A DNA stretch of 20,410 nucleotides from a virus. This document shows, in pieces, positions 1 to 6,034 of the stretch (the stretch's first letter is position 1; each line of letters starts with the position of its first letter). The stretch covers positions 1-20,410 of the IMG/VR virus record IMGVR_UViG_3300033894_000071. One strand, given 5' to 3'. A model generated the notes under the pieces. That model ran no database searches. It saw only the letters and a program-made list of their open reading frames with translations, and was not told the origin of the DNA. The position numbers were made by a program, and so were the translations under genes.

Positions 1-573
1 TCAAGGCTTGTCCCACGTTTTTGTCAAATCTCTAATCTTCTTTCTCACAAGGTCCCTCAGTGCTTCTCCGTAGTAGTTCATTAACTCCCGCCCAAGCTCT
101 GAGGTGAGGAACTCCACGACCAGCCCTCGCCTTAGGACTTCTCCTATAATCATCTCTACCGTCCCTTCCGCAAAATTCTTTTTGCTCCACACCCACTTTT
201 GATGCGGTGGTGGTTTGGGAGGTTTGGGTGGTTTGTTTTCTGTTTCTTCTTCTTTTTCTGTTCTTTCTCTCGTGGTCTTGCCGTTGAATATATCTTCATA
301 CCTCAGTAGTGGCTGGGCTTCTGGCTTTTCTTCTATCCCACAATACCAGCCCTTCACTGCCTCTACCAGCCATTCTATGCTTGCAATCTCATATCCGCCT
401 TTCTCCCATATCCGCTTGGCATACTCAAAATCTTCTATGTAGGCGTATGTAAGCGTGTATCTGATGTTGAACTTCTCAAGCGCCTCTTGTGTTTCTCTTG
501 TCATATCAAGCAATAGATGGTCGGAAAGGATAACTACTTTCTCGTTTCCTTTCTCAAGGAAGTATATCCACAT
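1..573 (-). CDS. Hypothetical protein, last gene of the lysis block (190 aa)
   Basis: I do not recognise this protein. It starts with ATG directly after the TAA of the endolysin gene (no gap, GGAG about 10 nt upstream), so it is translationally linked to the lysis genes, and it ends in TGA at the window edge. Residues 1-95 look like a small folded domain with many aromatic residues. A charged stretch (about 97-112) and a proline-lysine linker (PPKPPKPPP, about 114-122) follow, then a helical C-terminal segment of about 65 residues. No signal peptide or membrane segment is visible. The two-domain, linker-joined design fits a morphogenesis or host-takeover accessory protein, but no function can be assigned from sequence. 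Reality as a gene is well supported by context and length. Confidence 0.75.
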   Translation of the reverse strand: MWIYFLEKGNEKVVILSDHLLLDMTRETQEALEKFNIRYTLTYAYIEDFEYAKRIWEKGGYEIASIEWLVEAVKGWYCGIEEKPEAQPLLRYEDIFNGKTTRERTEKEEETENKPPKPPKPPPHQKWVWSKKNFAEGTVEMIIGEVLRRGLVVEFLTSELGRELMNYYGEALRDLVRKKIRDLTKTWDKP

Positions 574-1176
574 TTACCAATATCTCCACCGCCCATCCTC
601 CCCTCGGCGGTATCTCTCAGCATATCTATATATCAATAAGGAATATTGGTAGTTGATCTCGCAAGCACTCCTATATTGCTTGCATTCAGTCCCTGCTTTC
701 CACACGCACACCCATCCTCTCCTGCAATTTTGCAGACATTTCTCCCACTCCCACGACCCAGCTCGCTTACATTCTCTGATGACCCAGTTCCCACCGTTGT
801 ATCTCTGGTAAGCCACCCAGAGGCGTGGGGTAGGGGTGCTTTGGATGAGCGTGCTTAGGTAGTAAGCAAAGGCATAAAAGTGGTCTTTGCTGTATGGCTT
901 TGTGTAATCAGGGAATAGTGGGCGTAGTAGTGGGTCTAAAAATTTTGGTGTCAACTGGAAATATCCGACCGAACCGTGCCCGTCGGTGCTTTCTCTCCAC
1001 CGGCAGGAGGTTTCCTTCTCTGCGGTGGCTATGTTGTAGTGGACTGGATAATCTTTAGCTGTGTATTTATGCGAGGCGTCTCGTATAGCAGGGTCAAGCT
1101 TTAAACATCTGGGATTAGCCCAGAGCAAAGACCAGCCCGATATAGATAAGCAAAGCAATGGTATAAATCTTGTCAT
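574..1176 (-). CDS. Endolysin, SLT-type lytic transglycosylase with signal peptide
   Basis: Predicted to cleave the peptidoglycan glycan strand at the end of infection. Three motifs of the soluble-lytic-transglycosylase/goose-lysozyme fold are visible: the catalytic-Glu segment AEKETS (Glu55), GSVGYFQLTP (68-77, equivalent of GAxGLMQIMP) and AYQRYNGGNW (122-131). I chose the ATG at 1176 rather than an upstream in-frame TTG (1194) because GGAGAG lies about 8 nt before it and residues 1-20 then form a Sec-type signal (TRF, hydrophobic core, SLLWA/N). The mature part holds eight cysteines (24, 58, 136, 147, 151, 157, 165, 172), an even number, suggesting disulfides formed after export. It overlaps the holin gene by 62 nt. 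About 200 aa is normal for a phage SLT endolysin. Family assignment is fairly sure; the disulfide idea is inference. Confidence 0.87.
   Translation of the reverse strand: MTRFIPLLCLSISGWSLLWANPRCLKLDPAIRDASHKYTAKDYPVHYNIATAEKETSCRWRESTDGHGSVGYFQLTPKFLDPLLRPLFPDYTKPYSKDHFYAFAYYLSTLIQSTPTPRLWVAYQRYNGGNWVIRECKRAGSWEWEKCLQNCRRGWVCVWKAGTECKQYRSACEINYQYSLLIYRYAERYRRGEDGRWRYW
723..734 (-). repeat. Dispersed 12-mer TGCAAAATTGCA, copy 1
   Basis: Exact copy on the minus strand inside the endolysin gene, reading LQNC; flanked by C and G, giving the 14-bp near-palindrome CTGCAA-AA-TTGCAG. Confidence 0.85.
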
Positions 1177-1393
1177 AAGGGTCTCTCCAGTCAATGAAAC
1201 CTACTTTCAAAACTCTTGTGATGTAGTAATAGACCAAGCCAGCCGAGGCAAGGGCTACCTTGCGGGCTATCGCACTTAAAAGTGTGGGCTGGTCATAGAC
1301 ATAAGCAAAAGCCACAAGCATAAACACGACCGCAAGAGCGATGTCTAAGCTATAGTGTCTGAGGATTCTTCTTAGCAACTCTATTGCTTGCAT
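1115..1393 (-). CDS. Holin (three membrane segments, 92 aa)
   Basis: Small inner-membrane protein expected to form the lysis hole and set lysis timing. Three hydrophobic segments are visible at about residues 17-33, 46-62 and 75-92, separated by short charged loops (RK at 44-45, DWRDPYDK at 68-75). This matches class I holin topology and the general look of holins of Mu-like transposable phages (ARK-ALASAGLVYYYITR pattern). The start is ATG with GGGAGGT about 9 nt upstream. It overlaps the outer spanin at its 5' end by 13 nt and the endolysin at its 3' end by 62 nt, so the lysis genes are translationally interlocked. The call rests on topology and position between spanins and endolysin. Confidence 0.8.
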   Translation of the reverse strand: MQAIELLRRILRHYSLDIALAVVFMLVAFAYVYDQPTLLSAIARKVALASAGLVYYYITRVLKVGFIDWRDPYDKIYTIALLIYIGLVFALG

Positions 1394-1623
1394 GTCTCTA
1401 TTACCTCCCTTAAGAGCTGGTTCTCTCTCTCAAGTTTGAACATGTAATTGAGTAAAGACTGCAATTTTTCAGTGTGTGGTTGGTCTGGTTTGATTATGGG
1501 TCTTTCTGTTTTGGGGACTTCAGGGACAGGACACTTTACGATAACTTCTTTTTCTATCACTTGCGGTTTTGTGGCACAGGAGAACACAAACAGGCTAAGG
1601 GCTAAAATGCTTAGCAGTCTCAT
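1381..1623 (-). CDS. Outer-membrane spanin, Rz1-like lipoprotein (80 aa)
   Basis: Expected to sit in the outer membrane and, with the inner spanin, fuse the two membranes in the last lysis step. Residues 1-15 form a lipoprotein signal with a lipobox-like VFSC ending at Cys16. A proline-rich stretch (about 32-50, PVPEVPK...PIIKPDQP) typical of Rz1 proteins follows, then a charged helical C-terminus. The ATG has AAGGAG 7 nt upstream. The gene starts inside the 3' end of the inner spanin gene (29-nt overlap in another frame), the usual overlapping Rz/Rz1 arrangement. A near-copy of the dispersed 12-mer (1460-1471) lies inside it. Spanins are found in phages of diderm hosts. Confidence 0.83.
   Translation of the reverse strand: MRLLSILALSLFVFSCATKPQVIEKEVIVKCPVPEVPKTERPIIKPDQPHTEKLQSLLNYMFKLERENQLLREVIETCKQ
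1460..1471 (-). repeat. Near-copy of the dispersed 12-mer (one mismatch)
   Basis: TGAAAAATTGCA on the minus strand in the outer spanin gene (EKLQ). The same one-base variant occurs again at 11981-11992 in the portal gene (EKLQ). Confidence 0.55.
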
Positions 1624-1945
1624 TTATCATCTCCTTGAGTGCTTGGCATTCGTCCGTATGCGGAGGGATGCTCACTTGTGGGATAGGCTCGGTAGCTTTT
1701 TTCAGGAGGGCGGTATATCTCTGTTCTATCTTTCTTTTGTCAAGCTCGCATTTACTTTTTAGCTCGGAGTAAAGGCTTGTGTATTTGACGAGGTTCTCTT
1801 GTGTGGATTTCAGTTCAGCTTGGCATTGGGTGAGGGATTGCATGGCTCTAAAGTGGGCTTTGCGTTCATGCTTGTAAATGGCATAAAACAGGGCATTGGA
1901 AAGGAGGGAGAGGGTGAGAAGGATGCTAAGTAGTCTAAGAAGCAT
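1595..1945 (-). CDS. Inner-membrane spanin, Rz-like (116 aa)
   Basis: Predicted inner spanin subunit. One N-terminal transmembrane segment (about residues 3-22) is followed by a periplasmic coiled-coil region (about 28-85, alternating hydrophobic and K/E/Q residues). A short proline-containing C-terminal part (PIPQVSIPPHTDEC) could contact the outer spanin. Three cysteines (in QCQAEL, SKCELD, DECQAL) could give intermolecular disulfides, as in known spanins. The ATG has AAGGA about 8 nt upstream and overlaps the 3' end of the 65-aa gene by 11 nt. Sequence conservation in this family is poor, so the call rests on architecture and on the adjoining lipoprotein partner. Confidence 0.8.
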   Translation of the reverse strand: MLLRLLSILLTLSLLSNALFYAIYKHERKAHFRAMQSLTQCQAELKSTQENLVKYTSLYSELKSKCELDKRKIEQRYTALLKKATEPIPQVSIPPHTDECQALKEMINETAKHFSP

Positions 1946-2132
1946 CTATGGGTTCCTTGATAAAAACTCCATCTCTATATACATAATCTTGTGGTTTTTC
2001 AGGTAGCCATACTTCGTGATTTTCGTCTATCTCTATAAGCTGGACATCTGGGTGGTCTTGGATGTAATCTTCCCAGCTTGTGAAGCCCTGAACTCTCCCA
2101 TCTGAACCGACGATAACAAATAATCTTTCCAT
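1935..2132 (-). CDS. Small protein after the tail fibre (65 aa), unknown
   Basis: I cannot name this family. It begins with ATG at 2132 after an excellent SD (AAGGAGGTGTGAAG) and overlaps the inner spanin start. The sequence starts MERLFVIVGSDGRVQGF and goes on to an acidic segment (LIEIDENHEVWLPE) and DYVYRDGVFIKE. It looks like the short beta-rich proteins that often directly follow tail fibre genes in phages, some of which are fibre assembly or accessory proteins. That comparison is by position and general look, not by a recognised motif. No signal peptide or membrane segment is present. Confidence 0.72.
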   Translation of the reverse strand: MERLFVIVGSDGRVQGFTSWEDYIQDHPDVQLIEIDENHEVWLPEKPQDYVYRDGVFIKEPIDAS

Positions 2133-2145
2133 TCTTCACACCTCC

Positions 2146-3045
2146 TTAAGTTGGTTGAATAAAGCCTTTAAAGTTTAGTTCTCTGATGATAGGGTAATAA
2201 CCACCACCACTCACAGTGTTATTAACTCTAACTCTCCAATACTTGTAATATCCCCGCTTGGCTATGTATAGCGTAGTAGTCGTGCTTGTAAATTCTTGGT
2301 TGAATGTCTGGATGTCTATAAATGTGCTACCGTCGTTAGACGCCTGTATAGTTATAGAGTTAGGGTTAGAGCTATTTCCAGAACTGCCATTTCCTATCAG
2401 CGTGATTGTATGGACGAACACAGGACTTACAAATTGATATTGTATCCACTGCGGCAGACCTCCTCCAGCCTGCCAATATGTGTTTGTATTTTTATCGAAA
2501 GCCTTGAATACTTCATACCCTGAACTGGAAATACTACTTGCAGATGCCACTCCCTCTGGTGCGGTGTTTGAGGTCATTGTTGGGACTTCTTTTACGTTTA
2601 TTGTGCTGTTGATGAAAGTATTCCATGCAGTCGTGTTATTTCTGATAGCATCTAACGCAGTTTGAGAGTTAATCACAGCGTCCATAGCAGTGCTGGAGTT
2701 AATCACAGCATTCATAGCAGTGCTGGAGTTAATCACAGCATTCATAGCAGTGCTGGAGTTAGCAACAGCGTTCATAGCAGTGCTGGAGTTAGCAACAGCG
2801 TTCATAGCAGTGCTTGAGTTAGCAACAGCGTTCATAGCAGTGCTTGAGTTAGCAACAGCGTTCATAGCAGTGCTGGAGTTAATCACAGCGTTCATAATGG
2901 CTTGGTCCCATACGATTAACCAAAGCGGAGTTGAAAAATTGGGATTTTGCAGTAGTGCTTCGAGATTGCTGCCGTTGCCACTGAAGATCAGTTCAAGTAT
3001 GCTGTCTTTTCGTGCTGAAATTCCTAAGCTAATGATCTTTGCCAT
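2146..3045 (-). CDS. Tail fibre / receptor-binding protein with decapeptide repeats and F5/8C-like domain
   Basis: Probable host-recognition fibre. Residues 1-50 form an N-terminal attachment part. Residues 51-148 are tandem 10-residue repeats of the MNAVANSSTA type (eight close copies, then two decayed ones ending in WNTFINST), of the kind seen in phage fibre shafts. Residues from about 165 to the end resemble an F5/8 type C (discoidin) galactose-binding fold: A-S--SSGYEVFKAFDKN---YWQ, then PQWIQYQF, SITIQASNDGSTF and YYKYWRVRV. Such domains bind glycans, which suits adsorption. The ATG is preceded by GGAGGTGTAAGC. The gene lies between small virion-type genes and the lysis cassette, the usual fibre position. 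Family calls rest on visible motifs; the receptor is unknown. Confidence 0.82.
   Translation of the reverse strand: MAKIISLGISARKDSILELIFSGNGSNLEALLQNPNFSTPLWLIVWDQAIMNAVINSSTAMNAVANSSTAMNAVANSSTAMNAVANSSTAMNAVANSSTAMNAVINSSTAMNAVINSSTAMDAVINSQTALDAIRNNTTAWNTFINSTINVKEVPTMTSNTAPEGVASASSISSSGYEVFKAFDKNTNTYWQAGGGLPQWIQYQFVSPVFVHTITLIGNGSSGNSSNPNSITIQASNDGSTFIDIQTFNQEFTSTTTTLYIAKRGYYKYWRVRVNNTVSGGGYYPIIRELNFKGFIQPT
2656..2895 (-). repeat. Eight tandem 30-bp repeats inside the tail fibre gene
   Basis: Eight consecutive 30-bp units encode MNAVINSSTA, four of MNAVANSSTA, two of MNAVINSSTA, and MDAVINSQTA. Two more decayed units follow towards 2600 (LDAIRNNTTA, WNTFINST). Units differ at only a few bases, and all are multiples of 3, so gain or loss of units keeps the frame. 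Near-identity at DNA level points to recent duplication or ongoing homogenisation by slippage or recombination. Confidence 0.93.
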
Positions 3046-3047
3046 GC

Positions 3048-3305
3048 TTACACCTCCATTCCATCTATAAAGATATTAATTTGCAAATTAGAGCCGACTT
3101 TGATTGTGTCGCCGGCATCAAGGCTGAATTTCTCTATAAATAGCCCAGCAAAGGTGCCTGAGAAATAAACAAGGTTATTGATTTTTATCGTGACGGTGGA
3201 GGTAGACGGAGCGTATATGCGTAAGAATACATAAGCTTTTTTGTTGGCTGGGCAAGTGTATATTGTTTGCTCTGTGTTGTTAATTGTGTCTTGTGCAAGC
3301 ATCAT
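3048..3305 (-). CDS. Small beta-rich protein, probably virion-associated (85 aa)
   Basis: Family not recognised. The start is the ATG at 3305 (a second ATG follows directly at 3302), after an AGGTGA SD, and it overlaps the previous gene's stop as ATGA. The sequence alternates short hydrophobic and polar strands (TIYTCPANKKAYVFLRIYAPS, VTIKINNLVYFSGTF, IKVGSNLQINIFIDG), like small beta-sandwich proteins that follow or decorate tail fibres. The motif QTIYTCP-NKKAYV resembles many short phage proteins of unknown role encoded next to fibres. No membrane segment is present. The neighbours (tail proteins before, tail fibre after) argue for a fibre or baseplate accessory protein, which is inference. 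Confidence 0.75.
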   Translation of the reverse strand: MMLAQDTINNTEQTIYTCPANKKAYVFLRIYAPSTSTVTIKINNLVYFSGTFAGLFIEKFSLDAGDTIKVGSNLQINIFIDGMEV

Positions 3306-3733
3306 TCACCTCCAAAGAAGAATGCCATTACTCTACTCGTAAGCAGGGCGGAGTCTATCTGTGAGACTGCTTCTTGCCGTTTTTGTTCAATACTTGATAG
3401 GGCGTTAGTTTTTGCTGTAGAGATAGCGGATATGGCGTCGTCTCGACGTTCATTGATCATGGCATCTGCGTTTTGTCTCAATGTTTGTATTTCAGCAACT
3501 GTCTCGTCCGCTATGGTTTTTCTCTCTTCTATAAATTCAAAGGATGGTCGTAAGACTTCTTCAATGCGAAGTAGCCCATATCGGGTGACCTCATTTACAG
3601 CATACTGCCAGTCTTTCTTGATGTCTTCTAAGGCTGTAAGGCGTAAGTCTATATCCTTAAAGACTGCGTTGAAAACCTCGTCGGAGAGAGGCGTCCTTTT
3701 GGTAAAGCGATACTTATCAAACCTGCTCGGCAT
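3302..3733 (-). CDS. Helical coiled-coil tail-associated protein (143 aa)
   Basis: Unknown function. I choose the ATG at 3733 (MPSRFDKYRF) rather than ATGs at 3739 or 3775 because GGAGG lies 6 nt upstream of it and the longer forms would run far into the 48-aa gene. The N-terminal 30 residues (RFTKRTPLSDEVFNAVFKDIDLRL) are followed by a long predicted coiled coil, rich in A, E, K, R and Q with hydrophobic heptads (about residues 35-125). It ends hydrophobic (VMAFFFGGE). A rod-like trimeric connector between tail protein and fibre would fit the shape and position, but this is inference. It shares 17 nt with the 48-aa gene before it and ends in an ATGA overlap with the 85-aa gene. Confidence 0.78.
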   Translation of the reverse strand: MPSRFDKYRFTKRTPLSDEVFNAVFKDIDLRLTALEDIKKDWQYAVNEVTRYGLLRIEEVLRPSFEFIEERKTIADETVAEIQTLRQNADAMINERRDDAISAISTAKTNALSSIEQKRQEAVSQIDSALLTSRVMAFFFGGE

Positions 3734-3863
3734 TTTCATCCTCCAATTTTTCAACTTTGTCTTTGATGAGTTCATACACCTCGGGGGCTACTTCAATAAT
3801 TTGTCCAGCATAGAAGCGCCTGCCGTAGAGTTCAAAGTCTTCTAAGACTTTAACCTTCACCAT
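3717..3863 (-). CDS. 48-aa small protein with strong ribosome binding site
   Basis: A short gene that length filters would miss. ATG at 3863 follows TAAGGAGGTAAAGC, one of the best SD sequences in the window. The frame stays open for 48 codons to TGA, filling exactly the gap between the 719-aa tail gene and the 143-aa gene. The product begins MVKVKVLEDFELYGRRFYAG and continues with an acidic helical tail. The N-terminal part has the look of the small SH3-like/beta-barrel phage proteins (short strands, then Y--G--I-V-PEV-ELI), which are widespread and functionally unassigned. Without this gene the spacing of the neighbours would be anomalous in this tightly packed operon. Confidence 0.72.
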   Translation of the reverse strand: MVKVKVLEDFELYGRRFYAGQIIEVAPEVYELIKDKVEKLEDENAEQV

Positions 3864-3874
3864 GCTTTACCTCC

Positions 3875-6034
3875 TTAATAAGCTATGTCAATGCGTTCAA
3901 CGACCACATATGGTGCAACATCAGAAGTTCTTGAACCGGAAAGCTTGATCTTGTAGCGTTGAATACCGGCTGAGATGTTAAAAGTGAAAGTTTTGCGTAT
4001 GGTGTCTTCGTCTTCTTGCTCGGTTGCAACAACGGCTGGGTTGTAGGTAGTGTTGTCTGCTGTATTAATAAGCTGGCAATTGATAGTGTGCTTAGCAGGA
4101 TCGAACTTATGTAGAAGCACTTGCACCTCTATATTTTGCCTTGAAGCAGAGAGAACTCTCTCTGTGGAGGTTGCGAAAAAGGTTGTTGCGGGTCTGCTTG
4201 CGGTGATCGCCTGCTCGGTGAGGATTAGGGCTGGTTGCAAATCTGCAGTGCCAAGCATAACCGCCCTCAGTGGCACGATGTCGGGAGCGGAGGAAAGCCT
4301 GCCGGTCTCTTTTAAAGGATACCATTTTCCGCCTACATTGATCTCATAGATCAATTCCGTCCCTTCTGGCACGATGGCGGGGGCTACGATCTGGAGGTCA
4401 GTGATGCCTCCGGCGAGGCTTACGGGTTGAAGCTGAACTTCAGTCCTTGCTTGCTTAAATTGTGCTGCGTAGAGTTTAAACATAATATCTTTAGTTAAGT
4501 CGCCCGTAAAGTAATCTCCATCTGTGCCGTAGAAGAGGGTTCCTTGCAAGTAGTTTTGTCCCGAGACGGTTGCAACTCTATAGTCTCCTTGTGTGATGAA
4601 GCAAATGGCATATCTTCCGGGCTTTAGGAAGACTGGTGGCAGATTGATGATGGTTTCAGAGGGGTATTTTTGCACATCCGATGGGTTTAAAGTTACATGG
4701 GTTAAAGTTTTTTGGAGGACTGGTTTTCCGCCTTCGGTTTCGCAAATCACAATGTGTATATCTGCATTGCTGTCTTTTTGAGTGAAGTATAGACCAAGCC
4801 CCGCAAGCCACATCGGAGAGGAGATCACAAAGGTTTGGGCAACTATTGCCCCGTTTATGGTCTGGGTTGTCTCTTGAAGTCTATATTCTGTAATTGGATA
4901 AGATACCCAATATCCACATCTTCCATACCACCAATAGTCGTATCCCCAATACCAATTCCATCTGCTGTAATACCAGTTCCAGTAGCAGTTCCATCCCCAG
5001 CCATAAGTCCAATAATATCGGTGATAAGTGTATTTTTGCAGGGTGAGGGTCTGCCATTGGTATCTTGAAATAGAGATGTCTCCGGAGTAGCCTTTTGTCT
5101 CAAGCTTCGGGACAAGGTCATACTTTGGAAGAACTAAGTTATCGAATCTTTGTATGTTTGGGTCGTATGGGTTAAACAGTGCGAGGTTAGCCCTTGCTTC
5201 TCCTGCGCTTGGGAATAACAAGCCGTTGAAAATCTTCGCCTGCGTGTTGTCTGTATCTATCTTTGATGTATCTCCAAAGTAATCTGCATCGTAGCTGTGA
5301 AAGGTGCTTGGGAGGTTGAGTTTTTCTTTTACACGAGCCATGTCTGCCATGAGCTCAAGGACTGCTTTTAGGTCGGCTTTTCCGTCTGTTTTTTTGGCAA
5401 GGGTTGAGAGGTCAGTAACGATTGAAATTAAGCGGGGCTCTGTTAAAGCCCTCCAGTTTTTCAGCTCTTTCACATCTGCTTTAGTTTCATATAAACGAGG
5501 TAGGACATAATCTTCAACTCGGGCTATCTTTTCAATGCCGGTTGTGGTGAGGTAGATGTAAGCAACAGGCACTACGTTTTCCTGAAGGGCTGGAGGCTGA
5601 GGGTCAACGGATTCCACGCCCGGGACAAGGTTTACATTAGCCTTGTTAATATGAGTCATGGCAACAGCACGAGGTTCCGTTGTCCCCTGCACGACATCAA
5701 TTAGGAAATCCCTTGGCTCAACCTCTGTTTCTGTCTCGGAACCCCATATAACCACCGCAACTACTTTTTTGGTGTTTAAGGGCAGATGCTGAAAGATATT
5801 GAACTCAAGAGACTGTTCGGAAATGTAGATTTTGCCATTGGCATACAGTCTCCCCGGGGCTACTGTTATCTCGGTGGAAGAGTTTTGCGTAACCTCAAAG
5901 CCAGTGTAGTGATAGCGGTTGGAGATTGCATCGGTGATAACTGCTTCTATAGACTGGGCAGTAAAGTCTTGGGTGTTGTTCAAGTCTTTTGCCTGAAGTT
6001 CCTGCCTGTCTCTGTAGATAACTTTTTTAAACAT
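3875..6034 (-). CDS. Large tail protein (719 aa) with tryptophan/tyrosine-rich patch
   Basis: Probable baseplate/tail appendage protein. It directly follows the gpI-like gene (8-nt overlap) with a strong SD (CAGGAGGTCATAA), where Mu- and P2-like phages keep fibre or receptor proteins. The N-terminal segment (about 1-185: RDRQELQAKDLNNTQDF, then TVAPGRLYANGKIYIS, then PVAYIYLTTTGIEKI) resembles the N-terminal module of DUF4815-like phage tail proteins. Residues 335-384 are extraordinarily aromatic (11 Trp and 14 Tyr in 45 residues from 335). The rest, about 390-719, looks like successive beta-sandwich domains (WLAGLGLYFTQKD, FLKPGRYAICFIT) suited to surface binding. The family call is moderate; the tail location is well supported by context. 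Confidence 0.78.
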   Translation of the reverse strand: MFKKVIYRDRQELQAKDLNNTQDFTAQSIEAVITDAISNRYHYTGFEVTQNSSTEITVAPGRLYANGKIYISEQSLEFNIFQHLPLNTKKVVAVVIWGSETETEVEPRDFLIDVVQGTTEPRAVAMTHINKANVNLVPGVESVDPQPPALQENVVPVAYIYLTTTGIEKIARVEDYVLPRLYETKADVKELKNWRALTEPRLISIVTDLSTLAKKTDGKADLKAVLELMADMARVKEKLNLPSTFHSYDADYFGDTSKIDTDNTQAKIFNGLLFPSAGEARANLALFNPYDPNIQRFDNLVLPKYDLVPKLETKGYSGDISISRYQWQTLTLQKYTYHRYYWTYGWGWNCYWNWYYSRWNWYWGYDYWWYGRCGYWVSYPITEYRLQETTQTINGAIVAQTFVISSPMWLAGLGLYFTQKDSNADIHIVICETEGGKPVLQKTLTHVTLNPSDVQKYPSETIINLPPVFLKPGRYAICFITQGDYRVATVSGQNYLQGTLFYGTDGDYFTGDLTKDIMFKLYAAQFKQARTEVQLQPVSLAGGITDLQIVAPAIVPEGTELIYEINVGGKWYPLKETGRLSSAPDIVPLRAVMLGTADLQPALILTEQAITASRPATTFFATSTERVLSASRQNIEVQVLLHKFDPAKHTINCQLINTADNTTYNPAVVATEQEDEDTIRKTFTFNISAGIQRYKIKLSGSRTSDVAPYVVVERIDIAY

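Noticed and set aside
2656-2895. CRISPR-like array
   Set aside because: Repeats are directly tandem without spacers and encode an in-frame decapeptide.
2690-3070. Plus-strand frame with repeats of the VLELATAFIA type
   Set aside because: Antisense shadow of the fibre repeat array; length comes from the absence of stops in the repeated unit.
4883-5032. Variable region of a diversity-generating retroelement in the tail protein
   Set aside because: No reverse transcriptase and no second template copy of this stretch in the window; the patch is internal, not C-terminal.
4835-5121. Open frames on both strands opposite or out of frame with the tail protein, with simple repeats of P, I, S, V or G, T, D
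   Set aside because: They are shadows of the TAT/TGG codon pattern of the aromatic patch; no ribosome binding sites.
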